From contig JANCIK010000015.1 of NCBI GenBank assembly GCA_028532985.1, forward strand, positions 1-64,000: 64,000 nucleotides of DNA. Direction: 5' to 3'. The stretch comes from Stropharia rugosoannulata (lineage: Eukaryota; Basidiomycota; Agaricomycetes; Agaricales; Strophariaceae). Both the position numbers and the translations under genes were made by a program. Shown in pieces: positions 41,540 to 52,764 of the stretch. Numbering within the stretch: the first letter of the stretch is position 1; each line of letters starts with the position of its first letter. The notes under the pieces were generated by a model. That model searched no databases, was not told the origin of the DNA, and saw only the letters and a list, made by a program, of their open reading frames with translations.

Positions 41540-44300
41540 CGGTGGACGTGGTGGTAACGGGACAGAGCGTCTGGTGGATGTAGGTGATGTGCGTTGTGGA
41601 CGACAATCGAGGGTGGCATAGCAGGTAGAGTGGTGAGGGAATGGGTGAGTAGGAGTCGTTGCTTAGAAAATTAACAACTCACGAGAGCTTTTTTTTTGCC
41701 CAACAAAACTCCCATGCCCCGTTCCTAACGCCCGACGCCTCACAGAAATCGCCGTATGTCCCTTCCGATCCGAGGGGTGGTTGATGTCGAGCTTTTCAGC
41801 AGCCGGAACTACGTAAGTCGGTTCAAACGCGGGGATGCGGGTGAGTGCGCTGCGGGCGGGCGTTCAAAGGCTAGAGGGTTGGGGGAGGGCATGGTAAGCA
41901 CGTTTGTACGAGAGATGCCAGGGCGGGGCGTGGTGAAAGAGTGAAAGAGAGGGAGGATAGGTACTTAAGTAGGGTACGTTGCTTAGACAAATGGAACGTA
42001 CATGCGGATTTCCTGACCCTCTGACACCTCCAACGCTTTGCTCGTCCAATCCAGGCATCGCCGTAATCGCGGGTTCACAAACATGGCCCGCAGGCATGCT
42101 TAGCACCCGCCAGCGGCAAGTACGCGGGTTCACCTGCGCTCGCAGCAGTCGGTCAACGTGGGCATAGGCTCGTGGATAGGGCGCCAGACTCATTCAGCCA
42201 TCGGCGCGACGATTACAAGGCAGTGGAGGTGGGCAGGGTGAGTGATGGATGAATAACTGCCGTAGACAGATCATTGAGCTGCCATGCTCGCAAACATAGC
42301 TCGATTACTCACCTGAACGCCTTGTGCGTTGAATGCCGTCCATTCACCCGATTCCCAAGGTTGTGGCATACTCCGAGCCGTACCCTCGCCACTGTTCATG
42401 ATCCATGCTCCGCTACGTCACTCTTGGGGGTAGAATGAGCGCATGGAGAGCATAATTGTCGAACAGGAGGCCACTCCAGAATGAAGAATAGGCGACAAAG
42501 CAGTGGTTGCGTCTGGGTATGTCCCGCACGGCATTCGTAAAGACCTGGGGAGTCTAGCGGGCAGAGCGGCGAAGGAATGGGCTATGGTGGAAAGGTAGAA
42601 GGCGGAGGATAGGTTTCGGGCGGTGCACTGGCGGATTAAGGTGAGTGGGATGTGTTGCTAATAAATCAACGACTCACGAGCAAATTTTTTTAGCCCACTA
42701 AAAACTCCAAGGCCTATTCCCTCACATCCGAGGTCTCGCATGAATCGTGGTTTCTCGGAACGAATCCGCGATGTGGTCGAAATTGAATGCCCCGGTAATC
42801 ATGCGATGCCAGCGTGCTACAGGGGACAAAGGGGACGAGCAACGTCATGCTCGCCGTGCTAGGCGCGGGAGGCCCGCCTGGGTAGACCCAGCAGCTCAGT
42901 TTTGTTTTGGGCGCGTCTGTTGGGCGGTATGGAACGAAAGGCGAGATGGTTGCATGATCTGAAGTCCCCGGAAAGATGCTCCGGAGTGACAAGCCGCTCC
43001 AAGGTGGGCCCGCGAGCCTGCGCAGCTCTTGTAACGAGGGAGGCGACCGGGGCTCGTTTGCTGAGGTGTAGAGTGAGGGTAGTAGCGTGCATATATTGTT
43101 GCTGTTTCACCGTGATGGAAGGCGGTCCGTGGCGATGCTGTCATCGATGCAGAGCCTCGACAACGCCTGTGACCGGGCGCACCGTTCGTCCTGTACTCAA
43201 TCGGCCTCCGCAAAAGCGCGCATGATCACGTACGCCACGCGGAGCGCGCCACTTATCGCCAAGTGCTTCCGGCGCACGGGCTAAAGGAGGGGGCGCGGAA
43301 AGGTCGTCCATGCAGCCGACTGGGACATGACGTCGTCCGTGGTACGGAGCGACACAGCCGGAACGGAAATTCAATGCGTTTTGGTGCGTGATGTCGACTG
43401 TGCCCAAGAACGCAGGATGGAGGGTGTAGCGGTAGAGAACGGGCTAAGGAAGTCGGGGCAGGCACAGGCAGGGCGGACGGAATGGCCTGGGCGGAGGATT
43501 AGCGCCTCATTAGTCTTCAGATGGGCGTAGGGCCTTTTCTGGAAGTCAAGGTCAGAGACACATATCTAGAACGCAAGATGCGGAGCGACGTACCTTGCGG
43601 GACTGGACTTCCTCCCCTCGTACAACCGTCGCATCCGTTGCCATCTGCTTTTCTTGCAACGTACACCCCTGAGCTCCGTGGTTTTGGTAGGTGAATGGGG
43701 TGATGACGGTGTGGGTCAAGGTGAGTCGACCAAGAGCCGACGGTCGTCCCTCGTAGCCGCAGCGGCGTATGCAGGGAGGCGGTAAGGGTGAAGTGGGCCG
43801 GGTGGCAATGTCGTCGACCGTGATGTGAAAATCGAAGACGGTAGAGACGGCACACTGGTAGATAGAGGTGAGTGGGAACCTTTGCTCGTAAAATCAAGAA
43901 CTCACGACCAGATTTTTTTTAGCCCGCCGTAACCTCCCAGCCCTATTCCCTCACATCCAAGGCTTTGCATACGTTGCGCTTTCTCGGAACTAGTGCGCGG
44001 GGGTGGTCGAAGGGGAATGCCGCGTAGCAATGCGATCCCAGCGTGCTAGAAGGGAGGTAGGGCGCGAGTAACGTCGTGCATGCCGTGCGAGGCGAGGAAG
44101 GGCAGCCGGGGTTTACCCAGCTGCTTATTTGCGGTCTTCAGAGTGTCTTGGGCGGGTGTAGTCGCGGTACGCGGCGAAGAGCAAAGTCCTTGCGTTGTCC
44201 GAGGCCCCCGGAACGACGCTCCGGCGGAACGGGCCCCGCTCCGAGTGCCAGACAAGCGCGCAAGACGAGAAGTGGGATCTTCGGCCGTAGAGGCCACATG
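41540..44300 (+). repeat. Three tandem, diverged 1-1.2 kb units with intron-like signature
   Basis: Units centred near 41,680, 42,675 and 43,900 each contain GGTGAGT, then 35-45 bases later AACTCACGA or GACTCACGA, then a T-run of seven to nine, then AGCCC or GCCC. CCCTATTCCCTCACATCC and TCGGAAC follow in the second and third units. The second and third stay alignable for about 380 bp (GCGATCCCAGCGTGCTA, CCCCGGAAnGATGCTCCGG types). Donor-like, branch-like and acceptor-like signals suggest copies of one exon-intron segment of an unknown gene. All frames are broken. Confidence 0.5.
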
Positions 44301-44859
44301 GGATGGGCGTGCAGCTTCAGCGCAGCTTTAGAGGAAGGCATGTCAACACCATCCTTTTCTTCGGATACAAGGGACTTACCTCTGGTATGAGTTGCCCTTT
44401 GCAATGCTTCGTCCGTCCTTTCTCTGCAGTCGCCACAGTCGCGGTCCATCAAGCCGCAAGGCGGGGGCATTAAACCAGCCGTCGGAGAAAAATGCATGGC
44501 TAGGGCTGCTATGCAGGCGTTCCAGGTGTGAAACAAGCCTGCAAGCAGCCCTTGCCTCTGACCATTGCGGTAGCGGCGGTCGACATCGCGCAGTACTCGC
44601 GACGCAGGGTATGGCGTGAATGCTGATAAAGTCCTGTAGTCCCAGGTTAGTCCCTGGACGGAGTCATTCCAGGGGCAGGTGGCCGTCGTTATTGAGGGAG
44701 GAGGACGTGCGACATCAACGACGGGAATTTGATGTAGGGCAGGCTCAGGCTAACTACGTCACTTTCCGTAGTTGCGTAAATGGAAACAGAAGCATTAGAT
44801 CCTTAATAAACACATATCTGGCGCTTCAATGCATAGCAAATGAATTTTTCCGAGGTTTC
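44301..44859. other. Stretch without a recognisable gene
   Basis: No conserved motif was seen. It has the same GC-rich, CpG-rich character as the repeats before it. Confidence 0.4.
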
Positions 44860-45949
44860 AAGTTTGTTTCAAGGGATATAATGCGCCCTGCAGGCCGCGT
44901 GCGGACTTTGTACGACACAAGACGCGACGTCTGGGATGTAAGGAGCATCCTGCACACGGTCTCGTCGTCGTCTGCTATGCTCTGCAACACAGCGGTGCAG
45001 GAATGGACAAGGTCAGTTGATTTTGTGCATAACATAATGCAGAGTGCCATGCGGCACAGGGTTAGACACGCGTAAAGTGCGGACTGTCCTGCTGCATGCC
45101 CTGCTTATGCAGCGGTCTACGGAGGGGAAACATTAGCATGGGTACCTGGAGGACACTGGGAGGCTCAAACCTCGTGCTGCGTGCCCTAGATCCGCTATCT
45201 GTCGATTACCTGCCATGTATGCTACGCAGACCGGACGCGGACCTTGCAGGACACGAGAAGCGTCGTCCGGGATGCAAGAGCCATCCTGTACTTGTTCCTA
45301 TCGTCGTCTTCTTCGTTCTGCAGCGTATCCACGCGGTAACGGACAAGGTCAGTTAGCTACATGCATAACAGATGCTTGAGTCATCAATTTCTCCCAGTTA
45401 GTATGCACGTTTGCAATCCCCCAGACTTTACAGAAGCATCAGACAGCCTCGCGATAGATCTGGAATATAGGGTGTAAGCACACCCTGCATCCTTCTTTTG
45501 TCCGTTATAAAGCACTGTCAAGCATATAGAAACAAGTAAAGCTTATTTTCCTTGACAAGAAGTACAGGTTTACTCACTGATAGCGTCTAGCTTGCAGTAC
45601 GTCCCCTGTTATGGCGGGGGTATCTGCATTGCGATGCCCCGAGTTTGCAGTGGAAACGTCGTCAGCATGACGGAGACCGATGCGGCAAGGTCATATCTTC
45701 AACCTCGCTGGTATCGCGCTCTCTGGTCGTCCTGGTATGTGCCGTGGAGCTCCTCATGTCGACTGCCCGAGCTCATGCCTTGCAGAGCTGGTGTCATGTT
45801 TAAGACACGGACAACGGCGTTCAGGACCCTCAGGTGCCATGTACTGGTGCCTTTTGCTTCCTTGTCCGTCCTGCATCGCACCCGTGCGCCAAGGCAAGGT
45901 AAGTTCGTGACGTAGATGATAGGTTTGCATATTACTTATCTCTCCCAGC
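44860..45949 (+). repeat. Threefold repeated exon-end/donor segment upstream of the HECT gene
   Basis: Three related segments end in GGACAAGGTCAGTTGA (45,005), GGACAAGGTCAGTTAG (45,340) and AAGGCAAGGTAAGTTCG (45,890). Each is preceded by about 70 bases of alignable sequence (CATCCTGnAC..., TCGTCGTC..., TCTGCA) and the last two are followed by a TCTCCCAG acceptor. The third leads directly into the HECT coding exon at 45,950. This looks like tandem duplication of one splice junction region. Confidence 0.45.
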
Positions 45950-47160
45950 CGAATGATGCACATTACTTTCACCGTATAGCGCACAGCCTTAACTGGTACC
46001 GGTTCATCGGTCGTATCCTCGGGAAGGCGATGTACGAGGGTATACTCGTAGATGTGGCGTTTGCCGGGTTCTTCTTGGCCAAGGTGTGTCGCCGTCCTCT
46101 GCATCCCACTCCCACGAGTGCTGATAACGCGTGTCATCCCTTTGCGAATAGCGGCTTGGCCGTCAATCGTTCTTGGACGACCTCTCGTCGCTCGACCCAG
46201 ATCTCTACAATGGGCTGATCTTCTTGAAATGTTATTCGGGGAACCTGGAAGATTTGGCGCTGAACTTCACGATTGCTGTGGAAGGTGGGGTTTCGGATGT
46301 ATTATTAGATCCCCAGTCTCATGTCTATCTGCGAACAGAGTTCGGAGTGACCAAGGCTATCGACCTCATTCCGAACGGAAGCAACGTGGCGGTCACGAAG
46401 GAGAACCGGCTGCAGTACATCTACCTCGTCTCGCACTACCGCCTCAGCAAGCAGATCAAGCAACAGAGCGAGGCGTTCTTTGAGGGTCTGTCAGAGATGA
46501 TCGATCAGAAGTGGCTCCGGTGAGTACTCCGCGCGCGCGGTGACCTATGTATGTCGATGGTGTGCTGACAGGCAGGCGCGCCCACTCCCACGCCATGCAG
46601 GATGTTCAATCAACAGGAGCTGCAGATACTAATCGGAGGTGTTAACTCACCTATTGATCTGAATGATCTGCGGCAGCATACGAACTACGGCGGACTGTAT
46701 GATGATAACCACCCTGTCATCGTCGCTTTCTGGAATGTATGTTATGTTTGATGGTTATATTTGTTTTGTTGCTGTTGCTGATGATATATCCAGGTCGTCA
46801 ATTCAGGAGCAGCGGAGGGCGCTGCTACGCTTCGTAACTAGCTGCAGTCGGCCACCTCTCTTGTACGCTTCCTCTTTTTCCTGTCGTCGTTACTGTCGTC
46901 TCATCACGTCGTGTGTTACCAGGAGATTCAAGGAGCTCATACCCAACTTCTCTATTCGAGATGCGGGGGAGGACCAATATCGGCTGCCGACTTCAAGTAC
47001 CTGCGTGAATCTACTCAAGGTGCGTACTCTCTCCTCAGAAAAGAATTACGGCTGAATGTCACGATATTCTGTTCAGCTCCCGCGGTATACCAGCGAGCGC
47101 ACACTCCGCGAGAAGCTGCTGCAGGCGATAAACTCAAATGCTGGATTTGATCTGTCGTAG
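45950..47160 (+). CDS. HUL5: HUL5/UBE3C-type HECT ubiquitin ligase, C-terminal part
   Basis: Seven exons with short introns can be joined: 45,950-46,083; 46,152-46,284; 46,339-46,519; 46,601-46,736; 46,807-46,862; 46,923-47,019; 47,077-47,160. They encode most of a HECT domain: HSLNWYRFIGRILGKAMYEG, EFGVTKAIDLIPNGSN, NRLQYIYLVSHYRLSKQIKQ, FNQQELQILIGGVNSPIDL, RALLRFVTSCSRPPLL, then the catalytic cysteine in TSSTCVNLLK and the ending AGFDLS. Hul5/UBE3C attaches ubiquitin chains to proteasome-bound or misfolded proteins. The N-terminal several hundred residues are not present upstream; a repeated segment is there instead. At the fourth intron the usual acceptor (46,793) leads to a frame break, whereas an alternative acceptor at 46,806 keeps the frame with a loss of about seven residues. 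It may be a truncated paralogue of the true gene or a gene displaced by a rearrangement. Confidence 0.75.
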
Positions 47161-47753
47161 TTTTCTTGTATTGGGTGAGAAGGGCGCGGCGGTGTAGTTC
47201 TAGGCCAGGCCGAGTCATGGTGCATGCTTGTATTCATAGATCAGGGTGATTTTACCTAATTAATTTTTCTAGATTTGTAGCATCACTCGTATCCTTGTAT
47301 TAGCTTTCGATGGTTGTTTTTTCGTTCGTAACGCACCGCATACCGTCATGGAATGGCACATAAGGCCGTAAGGCTTGAGTTAAGGGACGTGAGGGACGTA
47401 TGTTAAAGTAAAGGACGTAAGGAACCCCTGCTAATGCAGGGCTTATGGGCACATGCAGGTCAAACGTTCAAAAGTGTATATTCATCCTAAAAAGTGTCAT
47501 TCAAGGGATCGGCGCATTGCGGTGCTGCGGCCCTGGACCTGATACACAGCCCAAGGCGCGGAACGGATTTAGGTATAGCCTGGTATCGTCCGTCCCCTCC
47601 TATCCTCCCTCAACCGATGCTGACCGATTCACTCCAAGTAATCTCTCTTTCCCGCCGCGCCCACGTCTCTCTGGAAGACCTTCACGAAGAAGACGATCAC
47701 GGCAGGCATGGGCTCTCTGCGTGAAGCTGCCGCCGCGGATCGCGTTTGTGCAT
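47161..47753. other. Downstream region without a gene
   Basis: It contains repeated words (GTAAGG, AGGGACGT) near 47,365-47,425 and no supported coding region. Confidence 0.45.
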
Positions 47754-48396
47754 TTAGATGGGGAAGTCCTTGCCAGCGACGGTCTTGTAGCCGGAGCGGA
47801 TGGCGGAGGCGATCTGCGTGTCCTTGGTCTGCTCAACGGGGACTCGTTGTCCTGCGAGCCCTGCTTGAAGACGTGCTCCTGGACGTAGTCGATGGCTATG
47901 CGTGGTCGGGTCAGCGAGGTAATTAGGAGTATAAAAGAATGGAGAGCGGCGAGGAGGTACCTTTATCGAGAGTGTCTGTGAGTCACCGTGGTCAGTAACG
48001 TGTCGATTGAAGTACATCAATACGGAACGGATGGAGTGAACTGACCTTCTTTCTTCTCGCCCTTGGCGCCGCTGCTGAGGGCGAGAAGAAACCGCTCATA
48101 AGCTTGCTGGCAAGGTCGTTGTTGCCCTCGTTCTTATTCTCGTTGTTCTTATTCTCATTCTGGTTCTCCTTGCTGCCTGTGTAAATAAGCGGCATCAGAC
48201 GCCGTCGGGGCGGGGGCGCACCTTTGTTCTCGTCCTTCTTCTCAGTAGTTTTATTGTTGTCGTTGGCGTGCTCAAGGGTCTCGGAGGCGACTTTCTTCAG
48301 GAAATCCGTTGGGAAATTGAAATGAGGTTGGTAAAGGAGTGACGGCGATTGCCCGCATCTTGCCAGCATCGCACCTTTATACCGTATCGGAATCAA
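47754..48396 (-). CDS. Small conserved fungal protein with Asn/Lys-rich centre
   Basis: Reading leftward: an exon with NFPTDFLKKVASETLEHAND ends at 48,222. A 45-bp intron follows, then an Asn/Lys/Glu-rich exon (48,176-48,046). A 15-base exon (47,961-47,975) and a last exon (47,895-47,754) come next, with YVQEHVFKQGSQDNE, IRSGYKTVAGKDFPI and a stop. The C-terminal (D)YVQEHV...QDNE...GxDFP pattern is shared by a family of small, abundant fungal proteins of unknown biochemical role, some reported as stress-induced. In the Asn-rich exon and in the last exon the family pattern lies one base out of frame with its surroundings (near 48,065 and 47,850), so the gene is either slightly damaged or misread. 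Start codon not determined. Confidence 0.5.
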
Positions 48397-48722
48397 TTTT
48401 TGCCAAGAGATGTACTCCTTAATTTTCCTTAATCCGCAAGATAGACCGAGCGAGGCACCGGTCTACACATTTATTTGAAATTGACGATGGTTAATGCGAT
48501 TAAACATTGTTGATAGTCCGTATAAAGTCAGGTTGAAGATAGAACGCGAAGAGTAAGAAGGGTATATTGGGAGTATATGTCTGGTAGAACTACGAAAAAA
48601 ACATTTTCACCGTGAAAAATTGTTATTCTGACGGTAGTGCTGTGACCTAAACAGAAAATCAGAATTAACCCACTCAGCTAATGAGAACGCACAACTCACG
48701 AATTTTCGTTGTAACGTCATCT

Positions 48723-49790
48723 TTAAACGAAAATTCCCATTATACCGGAGACCAGGCATGAAAGAAGGTACAATATCCCACAGGCGCCCTTCACATCATT
48801 GCAACTATCGGTGTTGATATCGCTCGGGTTATGGGCTGGTTGGTTTTCGTTAAGAACGAGGGTTTCGCCGCCTTGAGCTTCCAGATCTCCCGTACTGCCA
48901 GAAGTGGGTTTAATTCTATTTGATGTGCGGATGATGTGATGGAACATTATGGTAGGTAAAAGTCCCTGCAATAGGAGTAGGATATGAGATTTAAGTAACA
49001 GACAACACGCGGGACTTACGGCTAAGATGGGATAAATCGTATCCATAAAACTCGTCGCGTTACTTAGCACCATGAATTGGGAGACAGACTGGTCCTCTGA
49101 TATTGAGTTCACTGTTGCAAATGTTAGTGCAGTCATGGCGAGCACAATACCAGGTTGAATGATAGTGTCGAGCAGGTTTTTCATCACACCTCCATACGTT
49201 CTGTTTTTCCGGTATGGTGTGGAGGCGATATATGATTAACACGGATGTAACGAGTATACTCGCAAATGTCGTCCAAATTGCTGCGCCCGAAAGGTCTATC
49301 GAGGTGTTGACAAAAGGTTGCAAGTCATTATCTTAGTCCAGAATATCAAGGTGAGTAGCTGCTGTGAACAGAGCTGGTGCATGATCTTAGCATGTGTATG
49401 CGTCTGCGCCATTTTAGACAATTAATTACCTGCTTGAGCTATCAGTAACAAAGTAGGTAGTGATATTACTACGCGCGATTGATTAAAAAGGTTATAACAC
49501 CTCCAGATCTGGTATAGGTCATGGAACTCGTCGATTGACTAACATGATAGAGTACTCACGAAGATCGCATTTGATATGGTAGATAAAAACAGTGAAAGCA
49601 AGTCAACGGCAATGACCCCCCAGTTCGGCCCACCTATATGAACAATGAGGGTAGGTCTGCGTCGTCGTCTCTGTCGATGACCCATCTCCACCAACCATAT
49701 GATGTCGCTGTCAGTACCCCCGGATTGACATGTCGAGTCCCAACTTAGGACAAGTACGTTGCGTCTGATGCAGGTCACTGCTGGATGCAC
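48723..49790 (-). pseudogene. Decayed multi-pass membrane protein gene (DUF6534-like)
   Basis: Minus-strand pieces contain several hydrophobic segments: GVIAVDLLSLFLSTISNAIF (near 49,570), SGAAIWTTFASILVTSVLII (near 49,270), PGIVLAMTALTFATVNSISE (near 49,130) and LLLKSHILLLLQGLLPTIMF. They end in a hydrophilic tail with SSTGDLEAQ-like residues. Introns with GT...AG can be placed between some pieces. The arrangement resembles the seven-helix DUF6533/DUF6534 proteins of mushrooms, but stops and frame changes prevent a complete model. Confidence 0.4.
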
Positions 49791-49899
49791 AAATCAACGT
49801 ATGTAAGCAAACTAAAATTATTGAAACATACGGGGTACTCACATGTACTCACGTAGACGGGGTATAGGTAGCACTGCGGCATTACGGTGCTGCAAGGAC

Positions 49900-52533
49900 G
49901 TTGACTAAGCTGGCATGCAAAATTCAGACTCAGCAACCTCATATACCGCCCTGGGGTGCTAAATATTTTATTTTTTGCATATATACGCTCTATAGCCATA
50001 CCGACACAGGTCAAGTAATGCCGCTGCATTACAGTGCTGAGGTGCAGGCGAGGCGTGCGGCATCTCCCAAAAACACGGCAAAAAGCCATGGCAGCCATGC
50101 CGCGTCAGCCGTGCCGGTCCCGGAAATGCCTAGTGCACGGTTACTTGTTGGCTACTTCTCACAGCTGGAGATAACACGCACGTCTGCACGTTTGTGGACC
50201 CCTATACCTATTCTATTGGACATGCTGCTTATTCATTCTGTAAGTTTCAATTTGAAACCCGTAATTGTTAACAGTTTTTGCCAGACAAGTGTCATATGCA
50301 CTCTCTCGGCACGAGTATATTGTTGTCCGCGGTCTTGGACATGTCACGAGCACATGATCGGGTAACGTTTATGGCCGAGACGCGCCATTCCCAGCTTCTT
50401 GCTTGACACCCCACTTCTATCGTCTCTTACCAGGGACGTCGCTCCTTCTTTGCCTTTGTGCTTCTCTCCGAACCGCTATTGCCGCGTCGGACTCGACAGC
50501 GGGCTTGCAAGCGGCATGGGTCAGCGACTCACGGTGCGTTGTGAACGCGTCATGACAGGATGGCTGGTTGATTGCACGCTTTGCAGACGTGCCCCGACCG
50601 CGAGGACGCGCCTTTCCTTTTGGTACATGCTCTGTATGCTTTTCATCTCATTAAGGTGTATAAGGAGGTCAATGTGGCCCACGAAGAGAACCCTAGGGCC
50701 CCCGGCAGCTGCTCCCTCTGCCTTCAACAAACCCAACCATTCCTCTAGCATTCCTCTGCCTTTCTCTGCCCCTCTTCTGCGTTGCAAGCTGCCGATGGCG
50801 CTTTCTTGACCTTTGAGGGACATGACGAAATCGTTGAGAACCCCGCAGCCCCAGAAGTGACCCCCTTGACCCGCTCAGAACCCATCCACCGCACCTATTC
50901 ATCCCCACCCCTCCTCCCGGTGCCTTGCAAGCTGCAGTTGGCGCTTCCATAAAGCGGAAGGGCATAGTAGACCAAGCCTCACATGCTGCAGGCCCGGACT
51001 TACAACCGCTGTTGATTTGCATGGATGGGGTGGGTTCAGCATTGCGGCACGTCGCGTTAACGTCGCACCCCATTTTTGCTAGAACTTCGTGTGATGTTTT
51101 AGAGTAAGCGCTCGTGATGGAGACTTGTAGCGCGTCGTGCCGGATTTAAATCTGTTGCAAGCTTTGCATTTTTCCTGCATCTTCGTTTTGTACCCACGGA
51201 TCTAAAGGGCAAGAACGGCTGCATGCGCCGCAGGCAGACGGTACGGACGAACGCCAGCCGTGTTGCAGTCGGGCTGCTGCCAGCGCGTGATCCGCGGACC
51301 CGGTTTGGGTGCAAGTTGTGCATGCTATGTGGTGAGGTCCGAGGATTGCCTCAAACTAAGAGCTTAAACTTGCTTGTTGTGATTCATGCGCATAGAGCCT
51401 GCCAGTTTGCAGAATCACTGCGCACACGCATGCGCCGCCGTGTGGTGGTGGTGCACTCGCGGATGATGCGAGACATAGAAAGTGACGTACCTGGCTTCGT
51501 TCAGTGCTAATCACCCACAGTGCTCATCCACAACGTCCGTGGCGGGCGGGGTGGGATTGGGTGGACGTGCAGCGACACAACGCAGGGGATATTCTACAAC
51601 GTCATCGGTACAGAATATATCAAGACATATGTAGAGAATATATTGCGAAATATGAGAAGATGAAGCGTAAAGGCACACGACGCGTCAAGGACGGGTTGCC
51701 CTCCGCGTCCGTGCCCCCGACAGCGTCCACAGCCAGCGCGGAAGCGAATCCCGTCAATCGCATGATTAACGTGAGGAGATGCCATCTACACCACAGGCGC
51801 CGCTTGAACTCAAAGGATGAGCGCTGGCTCATAACCATCGAGGCCGTTGTCTCTGTAAACGCTCAGAGCCGAGAGGTCATAGGCACGCTATCTATGACCA
51901 TGGGGTGCGAACGTTTATCAACAAGCTGCGCCTTGCCCATGTTTCCCCCTGACATGCTCCCCCATTCCACCGTTTCTAATCAGGGATGTTCTCTTTCTTC
52001 CTTTTTTTCTTCCCCAAAATCACCGCCGAGATGGACTCGGGGAATCCAAGTTGGTCACGAGCAGTATGGGTGGGAATTCAGCGGTGCGTTGCATGGATAA
52101 TGCCTTACACAGATGCATCCGAGCCTTGGGGACCTCCCTTTCGCTTTTGCGCGCCCCTGAAACCTTAGATGTTGCTGAGACGGCTAAGGAAGCCACGATG
52201 GTCACTGAGGGGTCTGAAGAAGCAGTCGAGAACCCCGTGGCTCCCGACGCCGCCCCTGCCGCCAACTCCCAACGCTCCCTCATTTCTGTCGCCGTACTCG
52301 CCCCCTCCGCTTCGCCAGCTGCCCACAGCGCTTTTTGCATGTAAGGGCGCAAGAGAAACGACCAAGTGGTCGGGTACCCTGCTACCCCATGCCCTGCTCC
52401 CTCCGCCTATGTAGATCCAATACACCTACCCGCCTCCGTATTGCGATCTTCTGCTTTGCCAGCTGCGGAATGCACTGGCTTGAGGCGGAAGAGTACGGTG
52501 GAGGAAGCCTTGCCCATCAAATGCTCGCCCTAG
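49900..52533. other. GC-rich degenerate region
   Basis: Plus-strand open pieces of 60-200 codons occur (for example 50,399-50,809 and 51,504-52,100) but frames change often and no domain is recognised. Pro/Ala-rich pieces near 50,690-50,940 and 52,200-52,330 could belong to the decayed oxygenase copy that follows. Confidence 0.35.
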
Positions 52534-52764
52534 ATGCGGATCGGCGACGCTGCCCCTCACAGGCGCAACACGGAAGCCCACAAGCAAAGGGCTGTTCGTC
52601 GAGTCAAGAGAAATGCAGAGAACAGGCACACGCTCACTCCTGCGGCCAAACGTAAATACATCGCAAGCGCTGATGCTGTTTCTGTCGATTTCGATGCCGC
52701 TAACCTCCTTACCAGCGGGGTATGCCTCATGCCAGCAGTGCTATCGTTAAATGCAGTCTCCTAA
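52534..52764 (+). pseudogene. Second TET/JBP gene fragment (N-terminal region)
   Basis: The frame encodes AENRHTLTPAAKRKYIASAD and AVSVDFDAANLLTSG. It aligns with TPAAKKQFAAASTTVSAQFD and AAELPAAAG in the N-terminal region of the oxygenase at 39,691-41,216. The catalytic part is absent. It lies on the opposite strand to the first copy, 12 kb away. It indicates that this gene family was copied within the region. Confidence 0.55.

Noticed and set aside
42700..43900. Long open frames on both strands as real genes
   Set aside because: The region is G+C-rich, frames overlap on all strands, no domain is visible and the units are diverged tandem repeats; the frames are best explained by composition.
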